DNA of 64,000 nt from Biancaea sappan (taxonomy: Eukaryota; Streptophyta; Magnoliopsida; Fabales; Fabaceae). The notes below the pieces were generated by a model, which did no database searches, was not told the origin of the DNA, and saw nothing but the letters and a program-made list of their open reading frames with translations. Shown one piece after another: positions 23,501 to 35,896 of this stretch. Where the stretch lies: contig CM073496.1 in NCBI GenBank assembly GCA_037074585.1, positions 35,764,501-35,828,500 on the forward strand, given 5' to 3'. The translations under genes were made by a program, and so were the position numbers. Each line of letters begins with the position of its first letter. The stretch's first letter is position 1.

Positions 23501-25090
23501 CTATGACCAGTTATGAATGACAGATGCAATAAGATTACGGATTTAGTTGCTGAGATAAGCAAAATCATATCATTTTGCTACATCTTTTTCTTCTTTTATT
23601 TTTCTTCGTGTTCTCTTGAACAATCTAAACTTTTTAACATACTTTCAGTGATTAAATTTGATTTAAGTTTTCACTAATGTAGGAAAGAGAGACGGAAAAA
23701 AAAAAAATGAAAACTTTAGTTAGGCTGCTCCTCATCAAAATATGAACTTGCAAAATGTCTTCATGATTTCAGGCATTCCTTTGCAACTATCTCATTCATT
23801 GCTGAAACCTTTATATTTTTATACGTTGGCATGGATGCTTTAGACGTTGAGAAATGGAAAGCGAGCAATGCAAGGTAACTAACAACTTTCTATTTCATAG
23901 GCCTTGACCAATGGAAACCCAGCAAAGCACCACAATTTGCTTATTTTCTATTTCATTCTGCGGAGGATAAGATAGTTAGGAGTTGTTACACTGTTTTAGA
24001 TGGGATCAACATGGCTTTTGAATAAATTGGTTGATATGCATCACCATTGATACAACTATAGATTGAGTTCATAAAGCTTCTATTCCAGTAATTTTCATCG
24101 AGCACACCTGTGGTGTACTATTTTGGTTAATGTTGACTAAATAAATGGTTACATTACCATGTTTTGGGAGCAGCATAGGAACTTCAGTTACTGTCAGTTC
24201 AACTTTCATTGCATTAGTGTTGATTGGAAGGGCTGCCTTTGTGTTTCCTATTTCAAACATTGCAAATTGCATCAAGAGAGGAGAGAGTACCAAAATTGGG
24301 TTCCGATCACAGGTGATAATTTTGGACTCTCAAACTCCCTAGTCTTAGGTGTTAATATCGAGAGTTGAGCTCATTTGATTTCTGTCTAAATATTTCAAAA
24401 TATCAGTTTATAATATGGTGGGCAGGCCTATTGAGAGGTGCAGTGACCATTGCCTTGTGTTATAACCAGGTAAGTATCCGGTAATCCGGTATGTTCGAAG
24501 TTCATTATTTTCTAAATATTGTGTTTAATCTTGAAGGCAGACATTTACCTGGGCTGCTTTCAACTGCAGTTTGATAATGCTCAAGATGGTGCTGAAGATT
24601 TTGCAATAGTGGTCACCTCTACTGTAATCGTGGTTTTATTCAGCACCGTGGTGGGTTTCATTTTCCATAAATCACACGAACAGCATTCATATTCATGACA
24701 TGATCAAGTGAAATATTAACATGATAGCTCCTATTGTAAATGAAGGTTTTTGGTTCCATAACAAAGCCTCTAATTGAGGCAGTGCAGCTGAGGCATTCAA
24801 AACCAGCCACTTCTGATTCCAATGAGAATGTTGATGATTTGAGATTCCTATTCCTTGAAAATGCTGGTTCTGGTGACCAAGACGAGAATGGGCCCGTTCG
24901 CAGGCGAAGCAGCCTAAGTTTGCTGATGACACATCCGACTTTAACGGTCCATTACTTCTGGAGGAAATTTGACGACAAATTTATGAGACCTGTATTTGGC
25001 GGAAGGGGTTTTGTTCCATATGTTCCTGTTTCACCATCTGGTTCTGGTTCTGCTGAAGTAGAGGAGATTTCTCGAAATCGAAACAATTAA
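14528..25090 (+). CDS. NHX: Class I (vacuolar) Na+(K+)/H+ antiporter, NHX family; 14 exons, intact
   Basis: Exons: 14528-14707, 14803-14915, 15517-15614, 15789-15848, 16111-16157, 16252-16446, 22322-22368, 22961-23027, 23355-23455, 23773-23874, 24171-24312, 24407-24469, 24570-24650, 24746-25090. All junctions are GT-AG and in phase, giving 546 residues, the usual length for tonoplast NHX1-4 types. Key marks: LLCACIVIGHLLEENRW near residue 34; the amiloride-site motif FFLYLLPPI at 85-93; ATDSVC at 158-163; the CPA1 ion-pair Asn187-Asp188 in FGEGVVNDA; GRHSTDRE at 246-253; WWAGLLRGAV at 388-397; and the conserved tail FDDKFMRPVFGGRGFVP. By family, it exchanges cytosolic Na+ or K+ for vacuolar H+. 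Intron 6 (16447-22321) carries a solo LTR and a LINE, yet the frame is unbroken, so the gene is probably functional. Assignment to NHX1/2 versus NHX3/4 is not made. Confidence 0.96.
16542..16916 (-). mobile_element. Solo LTR, copia-like size, in NHX intron 6; TSD TATAG
   Basis: 375 bp with TGTTA...TGACA ends, flanked by perfect TATAG duplications at 16537-16541 and 16917-16921. There is no internal coding sequence and no PBS. I infer minus orientation because a TATA-like word and a transcript-like leader read better on that strand. The superfamily is inferred from the short LTR length only. Confidence 0.7.
17396..17626 (-). pseudogene. LINE zf-RVT domain remnant
   Basis: Minus-strand sequence includes FWKVKVPSKVKASVWTALLN and HDVCVMCFKNSETNSHLFLH, the Cys/His pattern of the reverse-transcriptase zinc-binding domain at the C-terminus of plant L1 ORF2. 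A matching domain sits in the second L1 fragment at 55368-55550. Confidence 0.82.
18159..19828 (-). pseudogene. LINE reverse transcriptase remnant
   Basis: Several minus-strand frames together give the non-LTR RT order. A coiled N-terminal linker ends in KSRIKWVREGDVNSRFFH. Then come FVVLIPQKDRSTKVTDFRPI, FKLDFEKAYDRVNW, a GDLLSPFLFSLV block near 18800, and YFADDSILF near 18680. Stops and frameshifts (for example before YFADD, and a skipped segment near 18930) show that it is dead. RT of this type primes from nicked target DNA. Confidence 0.85.
19992..20354 (-). pseudogene. LINE apurinic-type endonuclease remnant
   Basis: The minus strand shows the exonuclease-endonuclease-phosphatase family motifs GGDFNAM near 20270 and SDHFPI near 20005, with SQIDRFLIS between them. 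These correspond to the catalytic Asp/Asn and Asp/His blocks of L1 ORF2. The upstream part of the domain is scattered over frames up to about 20640. Confidence 0.82.
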
Positions 25091-25382
25091 TGCGGCCACT
25101 ATTTGTATCAACAGCACAACGTATGAATTAATTGAGCTTATCATGGATGGTTACAATATTCATAGCTAATAGGGGTCTGCAAAATGAGAACTTGCCTACA
25201 TAAATTTGTCAACTTGAGAACTCCTTTTTCTTATAGTTTCTACTATCAAGATTTTCGTTCATATAATTATAAACTGATTGATCAATATTATAGAGTAAAT
25301 AACGTGATTGAAAAAATGCGAGATACCTTATACAGTTAATGCACTACTTGATATAATGTTAATTTCAAAGTTTTATATTGGC

Positions 25383-28300
25383 CTACATGTGCATTCTTCT
25401 TAGTTTGAGCATCTCTGCTAGGTTCGTCTTATCTTCTGCTTCATCAATACCCTCCTCATCTTTTTCAACCTGCAAAGCAAGTTAACTTTATCAGGACTAA
25501 TATAACTGAGAAAGGATTAAAACTTTGAAAATCAATTGTTAAGCTTACATTATAATCGTATAAAACAGCTTGTTAAAGCATTCAAAAAATAGGAAAGCTA
25601 TGTAAGAACAGGGTTATCTTCCAAGCATACAAATGAACTACTATTGAGATCAATTTCATAAATGTTTAGTTTTCTTATCTAAATAAAAAAACACATGAAA
25701 CAGCTTCTCTCTTCTTCTCAGCCCCACCAAATGCTGAAAAAATTAAGCCTTCCATCTATTTATGCTCTTGGCCATTGAATGTAATGTCAACCCATTGTTC
25801 TTACTCTTTCAGCATGGATATCAAGAATATCATGCACACATTAAGTATCTACCACTATAATAACGCACTACTATGATTTAACAATTTGGTGCATGGTTTA
25901 GATAAGTTCATGCCACCTCTAAAACTTGAGTTTCCAAACTTATTTCCTCTTCTTGAATTGATGGAAGGTACAATACAAGCTTCAAAATGCTGTTTAGAGT
26001 TAAGCATTAAAACCAAACACATCACAGCATAAAAACTAAAAAGGTAAAAGTACCTTCCCTTATTTAGGCTAGATCACATTATTTAATATTATTTCCTGAT
26101 AAACTATCAGACAATAGACTAATATTTCAAAGTATTTCTAAATCCTAGCTACCATCCCCTTTGTGTCATTCACCTAACCTATCCAATAAAGAGATCATTT
26201 TGCATAGTTCTTCCTTTATTCTTTTCTTTAACTGTTCTTTGTGATGTCCTTTTATTTTCTGTTGCATTTATTTTTTCTTTCATGGAGTAATTTTGTTAAT
26301 TAAGATATAGAAAGTAACTAATTTCTATGTCAAGGAGTTGTTCCTTCATGTGATCTATGCTATTGTTATTAATGCATTTGAATAGTTGATTTCTTGATCT
26401 TAATAGAATGCGAGGGACCAAGCACTCTACTCTGTTATTCAAATTGAATCTTGAATTATAGTGATGAATCCAATAGTGAAATTAAGGGGAATTTTACTAT
26501 CAAGACAAACTACTCAATACTAAAAGATCAATGCACATTTTAGGTTAAACAATTCAATTTGAAATGTATATTCCATCTTCGAGAAAAGATTACCTGTGAG
26601 GTAGTAGAATGGTCAAATGAGTTTTTTGGATCTGCCCATTTGACAGCTGGGGTATACCATCCAGCTTGAAATTTGAACTTGACATCAGAAGTAAGTTGAA
26701 TATCAGTACATGCAATATTGTGATACAAAACAATAGCAAACTCACTATTCCTGCTTGAATTTAAAGGATCCTATAAATTTTTTTTTCCAAAAAAAAGGAA
26801 TTAGTGAAGATATATCACACAACACTTTAATTTAAGCTAACATCACAAATTACTTCAAGGCAATACCTTTATAAGCTCAATGTTTACAACTCCAAGACAA
26901 ACACTGTTCACTTTATTGTGGTTCCTTAAGGATCTACTCTTAAGATAGTGATATCATCAAAAAAACAAAATTAATCACCAAAAGAAGATCCTAGACAAAA
27001 AGTTATTCTGAAATTCAATTTTATTATCTAATCTGATACATCATAACATATAAATTATAATAGTGGTATGGGGACAAACTACATGGGATATAACACATTG
27101 TATCCAACTTTATCTGTCCTACAATGGTTGGTTTAAAGCTTACTCGTGTTGAACAATTGTTAAGTAGATTTTAACAAACCTGGATACATAACGAAAGGAG
27201 TGATGTCAACTCCTTCAAGTTGTCCCGAGCTGCTGTTTGAAAAGCAAAGCAGGAAAATTAGCAAAACCATATTGAATTAGCAAATTACCACTCTCTTTTC
27301 GGCTTGACTTCTGGGAGTTCCCTCTTCAATTCATTTGCTTTATTAGGTAAAGTCATTAAATCTAAACAATAGTAAATTGTGAATAACTTATCATTTACTT
27401 CACAAAACAATAACAGTAAAAGAATTAGAAGCTGACCATATTAATCTTCATCTACAGGTAAGGGAGTAAAAGTTAGCGGTGCAATTATTATTGTGAGTCT
27501 GCCAATCATTGCTTTAGCTCATTGTAAAGGATCAGAACAGTTACTTCTATGATATGATACTGACAGCAGAATCATGCCAAATTGGATAGATCCAGATTAG
27601 TATTAGTCAAATTTATCCAACCTCAACGTTATATTCCAAGCCAAACTTGAACAATAAATACAGTAGGAAGCATGCATACAAGGAAAGTAAATTTGGAAAG
27701 AGTAGACCTGCAAGCTTTGCTGTGGTCTTAACTTATTACATTAACCATAACTATCCCAGTTATCTGCAGCCCATCTTGCAGCTCTGATGACAGGAAAGAG
27801 AAACAAAATACAATTTTGCTATATATGCTCACAAGCTTTATATATAAAGGGCTTTCTGTTATAATTGAAACTGGTTCCAGCACCTCAATCTCACTTTAAC
27901 ATGAAAAACATCAACAAAAGCTGCAAAACTTTAATCATTAATGATGACGATTAGTGGTAGTAATCATAAATATTAAAAAAAAAAGATATAATTTGCATTC
28001 AAATGTACAATAAACACCTAAACAGTTTGATATGTGTATATCAACCTCCTCGTCAAATTAATCATGACAATGCTATTGGGAATCATTTCAGACATAGCTA
28101 ATGCACATTGAGACACTTCATAATAAGCCTTTTTCAATACTTACCTCTTGTTAGAAGGAACTACTGCCTTTGGAAGTCCTTTCGGGTCGCATTAAGTATC
28201 CTATAAATTAAATTCAAAATTTATAATCCTATTAGTGGTTAAATAATAAAAGAACAGCAAGTCTGCAGTCCAGATTGAATGTGAAATATCATCCAGCGAG

Positions 28301-29463
28301 TACCAAGTTCAGGCATAAGTATAAATAAATAAATAAGTTCTGGCATTGTTGTGCATAGATTAGCAAGAAATAACAGAACAAACAATATTTTTCTGTGGAA
28401 AAATATCTAACCTATTAAAAAATTACCACCTGAAATCGCTTCTTTGTCCTTGGAAAAATATCTAACCTATTAGCGAAATGGAGGGCTCTGGGAATCCCGA
28501 ACAGAACAACTCTAACAAACTAGGAGAGGCTTCTGTAGTTGTTATTAAGTAGAATCAAACAAAAAAACTCTATTAAATCAAATAACAAACAAATTAAAAA
28601 GGGAAATTGAAAAAAAAAAAAGAAACACTGGACTTGAAGAGTTTACACTTCATAACACAAACTACTATTTGAATTTGAACCGACAGGAACAACTGAATCT
28701 AAAAACAACATCCAATTAGAACAAATTCAAAGTTTTGCTAGGCAGAAAAGTGTTGCACCATAAAATTGGAAAAAATAAAAGAAAACAAATTTGAAAATAT
28801 TGATTACATACCAGGGGTTAAGACTTTAGACGATGCTTGTCGGAGGTAGAGGAAGACAGGTTCGGCTTTTTTCGCATCCTTTTCTTCAATTTTTTTCAAA
28901 CCTTCGGTGGTTTGCAACTTTGCGTAATTGCGTGCGGTGGCTTTCCTATTTTGATTTAAGAATATATAAGAATATTCTTCCCTATAAGAATATACAACAA
29001 TTAAGTGTCATTTGAAACTCAAGGTGCATGCTTGTGCGTTTTAAGAGAAACAAAGAGAAAAAAGAGATGGTTCCTTGTGTTAGAGTGGTGGTTCTGTGGA
29101 TCTTGCATGAACAAAGAGAAGCACAAGTATGAGAGATGGAGAAAGAGAGGGAAGGAATTTCATATGGGCTTTACAGAGAAGCAGAGAGGCTTTTGGTGCA
29201 TATTAAGGTACATATTATTAGAGAAGAAAACTTTTCCTACAGATTTGAAAAAAAAAGAAAAAGAAAAAGAAAAGAACGGGTCTTGCAGAAGAGGAAGAAA
29301 TGAAAGAGATTACCTCTGATGATTGACGCTTGGTTTGTTTAGGCTTCCCTCTTTGCAGTCGTTGCCTCTTCATTGGTACACAGAGAGATTGAACACCGGC
29401 CCCTTTGTTTTTTGATTCAGAGGTCTTCCAAGAACACTGGCTCAAATCTTCACGGCCGCTCAT
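25383..29463 (-). CDS. Unrecognised candidate gene, 8 small exons, ~238 aa
   Basis: Minus-strand exons with matching phases: 29463-29314, 28917-28812, 28178-28145, 27783-27746, 27232-27180, 26938-26867, 26770-26594, 25469-25383 (stop 25385-25383). All junctions are GT-AG, and donors such as GAG|GTAAGT and CACAG|GTAATC are good. The product starts MSGREDLSQC, with a basic stretch (MKRQRLQRGKPKQTKRQ, residues 31-47) that looks like a nuclear signal. The middle has KRAARWAADNWDSYAARDNL and VCLGVVNIELI. The best exon holds FAIVLYHNIACTDIQLTSDV and KFKFQAGWYTPAVKWADP. The tail is acidic and ends LKLRRMHM. I recognise no family. Weak points: exon 1, the acceptor of exon 2, and the 34-nt third exon, whose alternative upstream acceptor would bring in a stop. 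It is convergent with NHX, 292 bp apart. Confidence 0.5.
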
Positions 29464-29499
29464 TCTTATGCTCATAATCAAAATTTAAAATCAATTAAT

Positions 29500-30596
29500 G
29501 AAAAAAAGACACGCGTTGTGATTTGTGCAAAGTATTAAATGGCATGGAGCGACACATGTATAATAGATAGAGGAACAACATGTCAAAAAAACACTAATAC
29601 TGAGATAGATGCATTTAATGAAAGTGATGCGATTGAGTGGAACTCAATTTAGTGGTAGATTTAGATTTGTATGTATTAATTACAATACAATGTTTGAGAC
29701 ATGTAATTCTTGCGATCAAACAATTTTAAATTATTATTATGTATTTAAATAATATTAATAACTACGAGATATTTTATTATTTTTATATGAATAAATATCA
29801 TGTAGATAGGTATTACTTTTTTAAAAAAAAGTTCATTTTAAAGTTTTTTTTTCAAATATATGGATTTGGGTTCGAAAATTCAAAGATTTTATGAGAAATG
29901 TGACAGATTGAATATACTCGTTAAAATATGAATTCAGAAATGTGAAAAATATTTTTCTTTGAATCTGAGAAATTCATATTTTATCTATGACTATGTCTAA
30001 TATGGTATATGTAACATCGTTAGATAAGAGCATTCCGAGATAATAATTATGTACACATTAATGTAATATTTTATTATGCGTATTGTTTGTGCCGAAAATA
30101 TCAAGTGGTTCCTCTCATTATGGTATCAAAGCCATCATTAATTTTGCATCTTAGTTTACTGCCTTGTAATTGTATTAAGAAAAAACATCATGGGATTAGT
30201 TTTTGTAAATTACGATAAGGTTGGTCACAAATTTTATTTCAACTAAATTTATATTTTAATGCGATTTTAAGGACACACCTTTTGTATTGACTTACAAATT
30301 TATAAACGAGCTTAACATTTTATGACATTATAAGATCCAGGATTTACGAAGCAAATAAGAGCCCCTTTAATGCTTGTTGTATCACATTATTTAGAACCAA
30401 CTTTGTCAAAAGTTGAAAATTTATGGTTCTCACTATTCAAACAATCATTACTATTATAATCAAATTGTTGAGTATCTTTTTTTTGGGTCAAAAAAAGATG
30501 TTTCAACCATAGTTATTAGAACTAATTCAATCATTGATTTGGGTTACTTTTTGAGTCATCGAGTTAATTATTGAATCAGATAGATAAGTTAAAAAT

Positions 30597-30643
<47 letters not shown>

Positions 30644-31218
30644 TTGTTTACAAATAAATTTAAAATTAAATAAAATAAATAATTTATATATAAATTTTAC
30701 ACTTTAAAGTCTTAAAATCATAGTCATTAGTCATAAATAATTAAAATATAAATATTCATAAATAATATTTTATCATAAAATTACAAATAATTTTTTAAAA
30801 TATTTGATTGTTATTTTTTAAATTAGATTATTATATAAATTTTTTTGTTCATGCTCTTTAATTTTTCTTGATTTAATTTTTTTATATCAAATAATAATAA
30901 TATAAATATACTTTTTTTCTTATCTCTTAATTCATTAGTAATAATATACTTATTTTTCTTATCTTTTAATTTATTAGTAATAATATACTTATTACATATA
31001 AATTCTTTCTATCTGTATTTATAATATTAATAAGCAAACCCTATTTACACTTCATCATTTACTCTCACGCTACCCAAGGAATGATAGAGAAGACAAATAT
31101 ACTCTCTTTTGAATTTGCTTCTTCGAGGGTTGCTTGCTTCTTCTTTCTTATGTAGAATATGGAAAGCCTCAACGTGATAATAGAACCAATATTGCTGAGA
31201 AATGGCCGAAGGCATTCT
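29500..31218. other. AT-rich intergenic stretch, nothing recognised
   Basis: No exon, TE domain or RNA gene I can support. It contains an AT microsatellite at 30601-30638 and ATAATA-rich, decayed sequence. Confidence 0.55.
30601..30638. repeat. (TA)n microsatellite
   Basis: Nineteen perfect TA dinucleotides followed by a short impure extension. Confidence 0.95.
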
Positions 31219-31926
31219 TTTTCTGTAATACCTGTTAATTTCATAATATAATTCGCTTAAGAGTATTTTAGAATTCTACAACGTTACTTTAGTTATTTAT
31301 TTTGGTCATTTTTAATTTTCATATTTAATTGTTCTCTTTGAATATTATTTATGAAAATTGAGTTAAATGACTAGACTAAATATTTGCACAATATGGGATA
31401 TATTCTAAGAATGATGAAATTCATGGAAAAGTGGTTTCAAAATGGTCAATTAGTCCATTTATTGTAAATTGACTGGATGAGTTTGGATGTTGGGTTATGG
31501 ATACCCATGGGTTATTGAATAACCCATTAGAAATATTTAATATAAAGTTTCAATAGTACCCTCTCATTTTCACGCAAAAGGAAAAAAGCTGAGAAGTGAA
31601 CAGTGACTTTGTTTTCTCTCGTTTCTTCATCCTTTTCTCAAATCCTTTCCTTGATCTTCAGAGTTTTGATTATTTGTTCGGTTCAAAAGCTTTGTAAGGA
31701 TCAAAGGTGAGCTTTAATCTCATTATTTTCCTCAAATTTCAGTTTATGTAGAAGATCAGAGGAGGTTTTGTTCTTGAAGATTTTGATGATAATTCATGAA
31801 TCTCAGTTGTTTTAGAAGTTATATTTGAGTTATAATCGGTTAAAAGAGTTGAAATTCTGGTTTTGAAACAAGAAAGAAAAGGATGAAATTGTTAGAAATT
31901 TCTGCAAAAACTTCTGCAAAAACCGA

Positions 31927-32095
31927 GTTACTGTAGCGACCAGAAATTTCGAAAAAAAATCTGGAAAATTTTCTTTGGGTACTGTAGCAGTTACTGTAGT
32001 GTCGACAGTCAACGGTACTGTAGCAGTCAACGGTACTGTAGCTAACCGGCACTGTAGCGAACCGTTACTGTAGCGAACCGTCACTGTAGCAATCA
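31927..32095 (+). repeat. ACTGTAGC array in copy B 5' LTR
   Basis: About nine copies of ACTGTAGC/T with interspersed AGTCAACGG. The twin array in the 3' LTR is at 41140-41292, where the first unit has mutated to AATGTAGC. Confidence 0.85.
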
Positions 32096-32429
32096 GAAAA
32101 TTTTGCGTATTTTCGTGATTTTGTGTCCTTTCTTATGTTTCCTTGTAATATATTTTACTAGGAAATTTTCCTACACAAATTCTAGTGTGGAACAAGGTAA
32201 ACTTGGACAAACATCAAGGTGAGTGAATAACCTTGCTCAGCTAATTTGATATTACTAGTCAAAGTACAATATAAGTCCCATTTACAATATTATTTGGATA
32301 ATAAGCAATCAATTTTCATATGGGAGTATATGATGATCGGTAGAAATAAGAGTATGTAGAAATTATTTTATTTCGTGACAATTGTATTATGTGATAAATT
32401 CCCACTATCTTGTCAATGAGTAAAGATCT

Positions 32430-32840
32430 ACGGGATCTAATACACGAGTTTGAAAGGGTTAAAGTCCCATACTACTCGGTGTATATCTAAGAAAGCTCAT
32501 ACACGAGTTTGAAAGGGTTAAAGTCCCATACTACTCAGTGCATATCTATGAAACCTATACACGAGTTGAAAGGGTTAAAGTCTCATACTACTCGGTGTAT
32601 ATCTAAGAAAGCTCATACACGAGTTTGAAAGGGTTAAAGTCCCATACTACTCAGTGCATATCTATGAAACCTATACACGAGTTGAAAGGGTTAAAGTCTC
32701 ATACTACTCAGTGTATATCTAAGAAAGCTCATACACGAGTTTGAAAGGGTTAAAGTCTCATACTACTCATTGCATATCTATGAAATCTTATTCATGAGTT
32801 TGAAAGGGTTAGAGTCCCATACTACTCGATGTATAAGACA
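32430..32840 (+). repeat. ~60-bp tandem array, 7 units, copy B 5' LTR
   Basis: Units alternate between a GAAAGCTCATACACGAGTTT form and a GAAACCTATACACGAGTTGA form, suggesting a higher-order dimer. The same seven-unit order occurs in the 3' LTR at 41640-42030. Confidence 0.9.
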
Positions 32841-33258
32841 ATTAAATATATGAGTAAATGTAGTATTTGTACTTTTGATATTTTATATAGTACAGTTATT
32901 TACTTACTGAGTTTTTAAATAAACTCACACTCCCTATGATTATTTTTTTTCAGATACAGAAAACAAAGAACAAGAGTATCTGTTTGAATAATAGAAGCCC
33001 CTTGGAATTATCCTCTATTTCTGTCTGGTGGGATACCAGTACTTATTAATGTGGATACTAGGAACGCTCTGTACTTACTATAGGTCTCCTAGGCTTGCGA
33101 TGAGATAGAAATATCAGACTATGTATGTCTATATTTGCTTATCAGATGAATATAATTCTGTAGTGTGGAATGAATGATTAAGGTTGAATGTAAAACCTTA
33201 CAGAATATATGTAAATAATGTATGTTTGAGAATTTTATCAAATGAGTAGTATCTTTTC

Positions 33259-35632
33259 TGTAATATCCCAAGAATTTATATGAATATTTAAAGCCTATTT
33301 TGAAGTTTAGTGAAAAATTTAATTACGTGGAAAATTTGCTTTTTGAATTAGTGAAGAAAATCTGGGAATAGAAATTTTAATTTTTAATTTAGGAAATTTT
33401 TACAAATTCTCAAGGACTAAAGTGAAAAGAAAAGAAAATATGGATTACTTTTGAGAAATGACCAAATAGGAACTTGAGAGGAAGAATAAAGCTTATGAGA
33501 ATGAATTATGAGTCCGGTACCGAAGAGATGATTGATTCGAGGTTAAAGTGGTATTTGAGACATCGAGAGGGATTAAAGTGAACAAATCTTATAAGCTAAG
33601 GTGGCTATGAGCGATTTTATCGAAAAGAAATTGGTGGGGCCCACGCGTATACACTTCTCCTTATTCTTTTCTTTTTCTCATTCTCCCTCCCGTAGCTTCA
33701 CTTTCTCTCTCTCTCGATTATGCTTGCAAAGGAATTTCTTCATCAATCATTCATGCAATTTGCTTTGGGAAGGAAGCTGTGAAAGTTAGGATGATTGGTA
33801 AGTTGATTTTCTTCTTCTTCTTCCTCTTATTACAAGATCAAATCCTTGGTTATCATTTTTGCAAAATTTTTGTAGAATATTTTAATGGATGAATTTAAGT
33901 GTGGATGTTAATCTAAAACATTCCTAGGTGGTTTATGATGTTATTAGAACAAGAAATTTGGAGAAAACTAGGAGAAATTCGTAGAATTTGGATATTTGAA
34001 AAAAGTTAGTGTTCTTGATGAAAATTTGAGATTTGAGCTTGGATTGTTGGTAGAAATTGGGGGTTTTGGTGTTAAAACACTCCTTAGACATTAAGGATGA
34101 AAACCCATGGAAGAAATCAAAAGAAATGTTGTTTTAGATATGATTTTTGGATTTTTGGATGAAGAACACGAAGAACATCGAAAATTTTCCCCAGAATTAC
34201 TGTTCACCGAGAAAATTTTTCCAGATTTTCTCATTACTGTAGCGTTGACTCGGTCAACATTACTGTAGCTGCGTTGACCGTTGACCGTTACTGTAGCATC
34301 AGTTTTTTTTTAATATCGTTGAAAAACTCTTTGAGTCTAATTTCCAATGGTATAAGTTGCATCTGTATATTCATTACCAGTTAGGAGTTATGATTTGAGA
34401 AGTGGATGAAGGTCGAGAGTAGTGGTAGGAAATTTCTCTATTTCGTAACCCTAATGATTTTTATCTGGTTACAATAGGAATGGTTAAGTGCAAGGTGGGA
34501 GTGCTGAGAGCATGAAATCTAGGTGAGTGGGTTAATACTTGCTGTGATTAAATATCTTTGTTATTGACTTTTTGCATCATAGTGAAAATATGTTGAATAT
34601 CCAAGTTTGAAGAGAATGATGTGGGATGATGAGACATAAACAATTGTGGAACGTGCCAGGTGATGTATATAATTATATTTTCTTATTTTCTCATGAATTG
34701 AGGTTATATGATGGATTGTGAATGGCATGTGAACTGAGTTGAAATGTATCATACTCTGATTGTTGAGTTCATTCATATGCGGATAGTTGAAGTATGTTAT
34801 TGTTGAATAATTGTTCTATATTATGGGTTATGTTGTATACATGCTATGTTGCTGGAACCACATCGATTATGTTGTGGCTCAAGATTATGATTGAGGATGT
34901 TTTTATATGTGATTGTGATTGTGTTTGACTGGAAAGGAAATGCATGGTGGTGCACCCCATGGAGAAATTTATGTGAAGTTATAAGGGTGGAGATTATAAA
35001 TTGAGCGATAAGGGTGGATGCGGCGGGGGCCGCGGGCAACGATCCAGAGGTATTCTGGACGACCCGGTTGGTACGGGAAATGTGTGTGAAATTGATTTCA
35101 CCGATTGCTGTTGTGAATTTTGAATTATGTTAAAATGGATTTGATTTACTTGGATATTGTTGTGAAGTATTATGAATAATATTATATCATATGATGATCG
35201 ATTTACGTATGATTGCTGCATGTTATCATTATGATGCATGATATTTTTTTGTCATAGTGTTGTGTTATCTACTCACTGGGCACGTGGTTTGCTCATACCT
35301 CTCTTATTGATATTTTTTTTCAGAGTTGACAGCTGAAGGTAAATATCGGAACAAGGAATTATGGATCCTTAGTCCATGATTACCTTTTCATTTGTTCGGG
35401 ATAAAGGTATAATAGTTAAGTCTTATTCTAAGTTGTATAAATCTAGAAATCTCTGTAATCGGGTAGGTTCATTCAGTGATGTAATGTGAATAATTGTAGT
35501 TTGTATAGAGAACTCGGTTTGGTTGCATGAAAAAGAATGGTATGATGCTTAAGAGAAAAAAAATAGGCTTACGGAGGTGAAATGAAATTCACTTTCCGTG
35601 CCGGTCACGTGCTCAGATTTTGGGACGTGACA
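33259..35632 (+). mobile_element. Solo LTR (family 2) nested in copy B 5' LTR, TSD TTTTC
   Basis: 2374 bp, TGTAATATCCC to GGGACGTGACA, with perfect TTTTC duplications at 33254-33258 and 35633-35637. There is no coding sequence. It contains ACTGTAGC words mixed with W-box cores (GTTGACTCGGTCAAC and GCGTTGACCGTTGACCG, 34230-34285). Minus-strand relatives are at 43000-45667 and 56126-58460. Confidence 0.92.
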
Positions 35633-35666
35633 TTTTCACATGCTCAATTTTTGGGATGTGACAATT

Positions 35667-35678
35667 TGGTATCAGAGG
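35667..35678 (+). other. Primer-binding site of copy B
   Basis: TGGTATCAGAGG lies three bases after the 5' LTR end GTGACA at 35663. It is complementary to the initiator tRNA-Met 3' end. Confidence 0.9.
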
Positions 35679-35896
35679 CAAGGTTTTATAGGTCCCCTAT
35701 AGAGTACAGAGCAAAGTGATCTTTGTGGGCCTTTCCCTATTGTCATGAGCCGCGGCATGACCATAGGATTAGGTTCCATAAAAGACCTTGTAGAATATAA
35801 CATCATTTTATGGATAACTTCTCAGTGGGGCTAGTAAGTGATATTTTGTTTATGTCTAAAAATTATTTATTATGTGTGTAGATCTGTGACAGTACA

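Larger units (their letters stand above)
31224..33258 (+). repeat. 5' LTR of copy B, left part (continues at 35638-35663)
   Basis: Starts TGTAATACCTG and runs collinear with the 3' LTR up to GAGTAGTATCTTTTC, where a 2374-bp solo LTR interrupts it. The last 26 bases (ACATGCTCAATTTTTGGGAT, then GTGACA) resume at 35638. Total length without the insert is about 2061 bp. Confidence 0.92.

Noticed and set aside
34821..35239. His/Asn-rich minus-strand frames, repeated at 56516-56776
   Set aside because: They lie inside solo LTRs of the same family and have no domain.
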